Assembly (NCBI GenBank): GCA_942491415.1
Contig: CALOAD010000014.1
Span: forward strand, 663,765 to 727,764
Direction of reading: 5' to 3'
Length of the DNA: 64,000 bases
Source of the DNA: CALOAD01 sp942491415
GTDB taxonomy: Bacteria; Cyanobacteriota; Vampirovibrionia; Gastranaerophilales; CALOAD01
How positions within the stretch are numbered: the stretch's first letter is position 1; every line of letters begins with the position of its first letter. The translations under genes and the position numbers were made by a program. The notes under the pieces were generated by a model. It was not told the origin of the DNA. It made no database searches and saw only the letters and a list, made by a program, of their open reading frames with translations. This document shows positions 60,426-64,000 of the stretch, piece after piece.

Positions 60426-61463
60426 ATGCTTATAGTAATGAAGCCCAATTCCAAAAAAGAAGAAATACAGGGCGTTGTAAGTTTCATAGAAAATAAAGGT
60501 TTTGACTCTCACATTTCAAAAGGTGATATACACACCGTAATAGGAGCTGTTGGCGGTAAAACCATCGACCCGAGAAGTATTGAACTACTTGACGGTGTTC
60601 AAAAAATAATTAAAATTACATCCAGCTATAAGCTTGCCAGTAGAACTTTTCAATCTGAAGACACTGTCATAAAAGTTAAAGATATTACAATAGGCGGTGA
60701 AGAACTAAATATAATAGCCGGACCTTGCACTATAGAATCTTTAGAGCAAATAGAATCGACGGCAAAAGCTTTAAGCGAATGCGGAGTAAAAATCCTCAGA
60801 GGTGGTGCTTTCAAACCCCGAACATCTCCTTACAGTTTTCAAGGACTGGGCGAAGAAGGACTGAAAATAATCCGCAAAGTAGCTGATAAATACGGAATGA
60901 TCGTTGCCTCAGAAATAATGGAAATTTCTCAAATACCTTTATTTTTAAAATATGTAGATATTCTGCAAGTTGGAGCCAGAAATATGCAAAACTTCAACCT
61001 GTTAAAAGAATTAGGAATGATAAACAAACCAATAATAATAAAAAGAGGGCTTTCCGCAACTATAGAAGAATGGATTATGTCAGCTGAATATGTAATGGCA
61101 GGTGGAAACAGAGATGTAATTCTTTGCGAAAGAGGTATAAGAACTTTTGAACGTGCAACACGCAATACACTTGATATATCTGCTATTCCTGTAGTTAAAA
61201 AAATGAGTCACTTACCTGTTATTGTCGATCCAAGCCACGGAACAGGCTTACGAAACAAAGTGATACCAATGTCCAGAGCCGCTGTTGCTGCAGGAGCCGA
61301 TGGTTTAATGATAGAAGTTCATCACGACCCTGATAATGCACTTTGTGATGGAGCACAATCCTTATTCCCTCAGCAATACAGTGAACTTGTGGATGATTTA
61401 AAAATAATTGCGCCTGTAACAGGAAAAAAACTAACCGCAAAAAACGAGACTAAAAGCCTCTAA
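60426..61463 (+). CDS. aroF: 3-deoxy-7-phosphoheptulonate synthase (type I-beta)
   Basis: A 345-residue DAHP synthase, first step of the shikimate pathway. The N-terminal 75-residue ferredoxin-like regulatory domain (MLIVMKPNSKKEEIQGVVSF...) is typical of the Thermotoga/Bacillus type. The barrel has AGPCTIES, ILRGGAFKPRTSPYSFQGLG, LQVGARNMQNF, IIIKRGLSATIEEWI, CERGIRTFE, VIVDPSHGTG and MIEVHHDPDNA. The weak ribosome site is an exception for such a gene. Confidence 0.95.
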   Translation: MLIVMKPNSKKEEIQGVVSFIENKGFDSHISKGDIHTVIGAVGGKTIDPRSIELLDGVQKIIKITSSYKLASRTFQSEDTVIKVKDITIGGEELNIIAGPCTIESLEQIESTAKALSECGVKILRGGAFKPRTSPYSFQGLGEEGLKIIRKVADKYGMIVASEIMEISQIPLFLKYVDILQVGARNMQNFNLLKELGMINKPIIIKRGLSATIEEWIMSAEYVMAGGNRDVILCERGIRTFERATRNTLDISAIPVVKKMSHLPVIVDPSHGTGLRNKVIPMSRAAVAAGADGLMIEVHHDPDNALCDGAQSLFPQQYSELVDDLKIIAPVTGKKLTAKNETKSL

Positions 61464-61580
61464 TTAAAATATATTCAACTTCATTTTTATTTTTTTGTTG
61501 ATGTAACAACAGTAAACTGGTAAAATCTACAAAATAACTTAAATTATCAGACTCTATTTGCAATCAACAGGAGATTTTTT

Positions 61581-61898
61581 ATGCAATTAACAAACATCGA
61601 GTCCATTCCGGGAAAAAGGATAGTTGAGCACTTTGGGCTGGTGTCAGGAAGCACCGTTAGAGCGAAACATTTTGGAAAAGATTTTCTTGCCGGATTAAAA
61701 AACATCGTAGGTGGAGAATTAACAAGCTATACAGAGCTATTAAACGAATCCAGAGCAGATGCAACAAATCGAATGGTCAGACAAGCAACTATGATGGGTG
61801 CTAATGCTATTATTAACGTTAGATTTTCCACATCTTCAGTTGCAGAAGGTGCAGCAGAAATATATGTTTATGGAACAGCTGTAAGAGCCGAAGATTAA
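61581..61898 (+). CDS. YbjQ family (UPF0145) protein
   Basis: A 105-residue protein with AGGAG 8 bases before ATG. It has the family core GLVSGSTVRAKHFGKDFLAG, then GGELTSYTELLNESRADATN and the C-terminal GANAIINVRFSTS. The family forms a small beta-rich ring-like fold of unknown function, previously annotated as heavy-metal-binding. It is followed by a paralogue and an M48 protease, with 10 and 11 base gaps, so three genes form an operon. Confidence 0.9.
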   Translation: MQLTNIESIPGKRIVEHFGLVSGSTVRAKHFGKDFLAGLKNIVGGELTSYTELLNESRADATNRMVRQATMMGANAIINVRFSTSSVAEGAAEIYVYGTAVRAED

Positions 61899-61908
61899 GG
61901 AGCAAAAA

Positions 61909-62373
61909 ATGACTGAAATTCTAATCGTCTTAATTTTGCTCATTATCGGTTATTGCTCCGGTACTGTGATCGAAAATAACCACTTTGAATCCCTCAAAAA
62001 ACGAGAACGATTTTGTTTGCGCATTCCGGTTACAAATACAAAGAATCACGAATTCAAACCGGGTGAAGTTAAAGAAGCAAAATTAATTTATGGCAGTGCA
62101 GTTATATCTATCGATTTTTTCAAAAAATTTGTTGCAAGCCTGGTGAACTTTTTGGGCGGTCAAATGACAACCTACGAATCACTTGTAGATAGAGCCCGAA
62201 GAGAAGCTATTTTAAGAATGAAAGAAAATGCCTCCTTTAATACCGATATGATTATAAATCTAAAAATCGAAACTACTTCAATTTCTAAAGGTTCAACAAA
62301 CAAAGACGATTCCTCGGTAGGATCTGTTGAAGTTTTTGCCTATGCAACCGCAATTACATTAAATGATAATTAA
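61909..62373 (+). CDS. YbjQ-like protein with an N-terminal membrane anchor
   Basis: A 154-residue protein. An N-terminal transmembrane helix (EILIVLILLIIGYCSGTVIE, about 3-22) is followed by a YbjQ-like domain (KEAKLIYGSAVISIDFFKKF, GGQMTTYESLVDRARREAIL, MIINLKIETTS). It parallels the preceding gene but replaces the first part with a membrane segment. It lies 10 bases after the first YbjQ gene. Function unknown; AGGAG precedes the ATG. Confidence 0.8.
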   Translation: MTEILIVLILLIIGYCSGTVIENNHFESLKKRERFCLRIPVTNTKNHEFKPGEVKEAKLIYGSAVISIDFFKKFVASLVNFLGGQMTTYESLVDRARREAILRMKENASFNTDMIINLKIETTSISKGSTNKDDSSVGSVEVFAYATAITLNDN

Positions 62374-62384
62374 TTAATAAAATA

Positions 62385-63254
62385 ATGATTAAAAACTACA
62401 AACCTATATACATAGAAGAGAACGTAAACGTCTCAAAGACAAATCCTGTCAAAGAATTGATTATGTTCTCTTTTTATTCTTTTTTAATCGTTACTTTCTT
62501 TTATTTTGTTTTTGGAGTTATTTCAGACATTGTCGTAACTTCGCTATCTCCTGATACCGAACAAAAAATAACAAGTTCTATAGCTAGATCATATAGAAAT
62601 AAAGGTTTTATTAAAACAAGGAAAAATCTACAAAAAATTCTTGATAAATTAGTTTCAAATACAAAACAAAACAACTTAAAACACAACATTTATGTAATTA
62701 ATGACAATAATATAAACGCTTTTGCACTACCGGGCAGAAATATTGTATTAACCTCCGGGTTAATACAAAAAGTAGATTCCGAAAATGAACTTGCCTTTGT
62801 GATAGCTCATGAGCTGGGACACATCGTCCATAAAGATTCTTTAAAAGCAATGAGTCGAAATATTTTAATGTCTTTAACCCTCCAATTATTTTTTCGACAA
62901 AATGGTTCTGCTTCTGATATTTTCAGCTTATCTTCAAATGGTTTAAACTTAAATTTTTCCCGAAAAATTGAAACCAGAACAGATTTATGGGCTATTGACT
63001 TATTAAACAAGACATACAATAACGTATTAGGCAGCTTTAGTTTCTTTGATAAATGTGAAAAATACAATGAATTGTTTTATTATTTCAGCACTCATCCTTC
63101 ACCCCAAAAAAGAAAATCTTTATTGAAAAAAAGAATTCTTGATGAAAACTATACAATGGGTGAAATGAGACCAATAAATAAAATCAAGGAAGTTTTAAAA
63201 GAAGAACTTGAAACAGCACCAAAATGCAAACACTGTCATTTATCAGGCAATTAA
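62385..63254 (+). CDS. M48-family zinc metalloprotease, membrane-bound
   Basis: A 289-residue protein. A transmembrane helix (about 26-48, SFYSFLIVTFFYFVFGVISD) is followed by the protease domain. Its motif HELGHIVHKDS (about 142-152) includes the zinc-binding His-Glu-x-x-His, and downstream ETRTDLWAIDLL supplies the third ligand Glu. AFALPGRNIVLTSGLI and STHPSPQKR are M48 signatures. The C-terminal CKHCHLSGN could bind another metal. The family includes HtpX and BepA, which cut or fold envelope proteins. It is last of the YbjQ operon. Confidence 0.9.
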   Translation: MIKNYKPIYIEENVNVSKTNPVKELIMFSFYSFLIVTFFYFVFGVISDIVVTSLSPDTEQKITSSIARSYRNKGFIKTRKNLQKILDKLVSNTKQNNLKHNIYVINDNNINAFALPGRNIVLTSGLIQKVDSENELAFVIAHELGHIVHKDSLKAMSRNILMSLTLQLFFRQNGSASDIFSLSSNGLNLNFSRKIETRTDLWAIDLLNKTYNNVLGSFSFFDKCEKYNELFYYFSTHPSPQKRKSLLKKRILDENYTMGEMRPINKIKEVLKEELETAPKCKHCHLSGN

Positions 63255-63335
63255 CACCTGCGCATATTCTAGACTTATATTTAAAATACAGCTATAATAA
63301 TTTATACTCAATTTTAAAATAAAAAGGTTTTTTAT

Positions 63336-64000
63336 GTGAAAAAATCTGCATTTACACTAGCGGAAGTTTTAATAACTCTTACCATAATAGGAGTTGTTGC
63401 AGCACTATCAATCCCAACATTACTTAGCAGCTCTAATGCAACTGCCGATGTTACTCAGCTTAAAAAATCATATGCAACATTTTCAAATGCTGTAAAACTA
63501 TACGAAGCTAACAACGGAAGCCTAACGACAGCCTTTTCAGGCAATGGTGACGCTGCTTCTAACGAGGTAGCCCTAAATGAACTGGCTACTTTTTTAAACA
63601 TAATAAAAAATTGTGGAAATACAAAAGGTTGTTGGTATGACAGCCCTTTAAAAACTCTTGGAGGAAGTGTAGCATCAGGATTTGATGAATACGATACTTA
63701 TATGCAAACCAATGGCACTGCCAGAGCAATCTTAGCAGACGGAACGATGATTGGAATAAATGACTACAGTGGAGCCTGCACTACTGATAATGGTGATGGT
63801 CCCTTAAATGGTGAAGTATGTGCTTCTGTAAGATTTGATATAAACGGAAGTAAAGGTCCTAATCAATCCGGACGGGATTACTTTTTATTTTGGATAACAA
63901 AATCAGGTGTTTTCCCAATGGGCTCTTATAATGATAATCAAACTTGTGAAACTGACAGTACTACCTGGACAACAAGTGATGGTTGTGCGGCAAAAGTCCT
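63336..64000 (+). CDS. Type IV prepilin-like protein (cut by window end)
   Basis: A frame beginning at GTG 63336 and still open at the right edge, at least 221 codons. AAAAAGG lies about 7 bases upstream; the preceding ATG at 63334 runs straight into TGA, so GTG is the start. The leader KKSAFTLAEVLITLTIIGVV is a prepilin motif, followed by SIPTLLSSSNATADVTQLKKS. The globular part has CGNTKGCWYDSP, CTTDNGDGPLNGEVCASVRF and DINGSKGPNQSGRDYFLFWI, similar to the prepilin at 17628. A TATAAT box lies at 63293-63298. The C-terminus is missing. Confidence 0.88.
   Translation, partial: MKKSAFTLAEVLITLTIIGVVAALSIPTLLSSSNATADVTQLKKSYATFSNAVKLYEANNGSLTTAFSGNGDAASNEVALNELATFLNIIKNCGNTKGCWYDSPLKTLGGSVASGFDEYDTYMQTNGTARAILADGTMIGINDYSGACTTDNGDGPLNGEVCASVRFDINGSKGPNQSGRDYFLFWITKSGVFPMGSYNDNQTCETDSTTWTTSDGCAAKV

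Overview
The window (about 33% G+C by eye) looks like chromosome from a free-living or gut-type, anaerobic, Gram-negative bacterium. My best guess is the non-photosynthetic cyanobacterial relatives (Vampirovibrionia/Melainabacteria, Gastranaerophilales-like), as an inference only. Supporting points are a trimeric electron-bifurcating [FeFe] hydrogenase, a Kdo transferase (so an LPS outer membrane), a full peptidoglycan set, FlhB plus a FliA-type sigma factor, prepilins with the FTLAEVLI(T/S)L N-terminus, a cysS-mrnC pair, and a RuvB whose first residues (MAIFSS) resemble cyanobacterial RuvB.

Layout. 1-1049: end of cysS and mrnC. 1155-5298: hydCBA hydrogenase operon on the minus strand, with two palindromes upstream. 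5551-11898: a degenerate receiver protein, a HEAT-repeat protein, RlpA, RuvB, YibE/F and a DUF134 regulator. 11953-17501: lysS, a small gene behind a near-perfect sigma-28 promoter, fliA, flhB and pgk. 17567-20765: a prepilin followed by an accessory stretch with a tandem mosaic repeat, a protein with two HTH domains and an overlooked 41-codon gene. 20766-26708: murF-mraY-murD-ftsW-murG, with murD split by an extra C in a C6 run. 27033-35180: envelope genes (DUF4127, kdtA, murI, amidase) and tsaB/tsaE. 35252-35795: a 544-bp non-coding element with 20-bp terminal inverted repeats. 35903-43265: ileS, another mosaic repeat, a PIN-like protein beside tRNA-Ser(GGA), small genes, YjbQ and a TPR protein. 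43508-56869: an 871-residue DHH phosphoesterase, SurE, a Flp/TadE-like protein, a ribbon-helix-helix protein, a formyltransferase, an FMN dioxygenase-like enzyme, MalQ, a response regulator and membrane proteins. 56963-64000: PHP-YjbQ-PfkB operon, deoC, DAHP synthase, two YbjQ proteins, an M48 protease and a second prepilin cut by the window edge.

The most unusual content is non-coding. Family R1 (13573-13656, 18299-19520, 35252-35795, 39628-40124) consists of mosaic elements. Their palindromes and a longer stem change sequence between copies but keep pairing, while an internal loop (AACTC ... AAACA) stays constant. Family R2 (26803-26931, 41627-41728, 60203-60321) is a roughly 100-130 bp element with TATACC/GGTATA ends. 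One copy has a perfect 24-bp hairpin and another supplies the C-terminus of a small protein. I see no transposase for either family, nor any CRISPR array, rRNA or phage.
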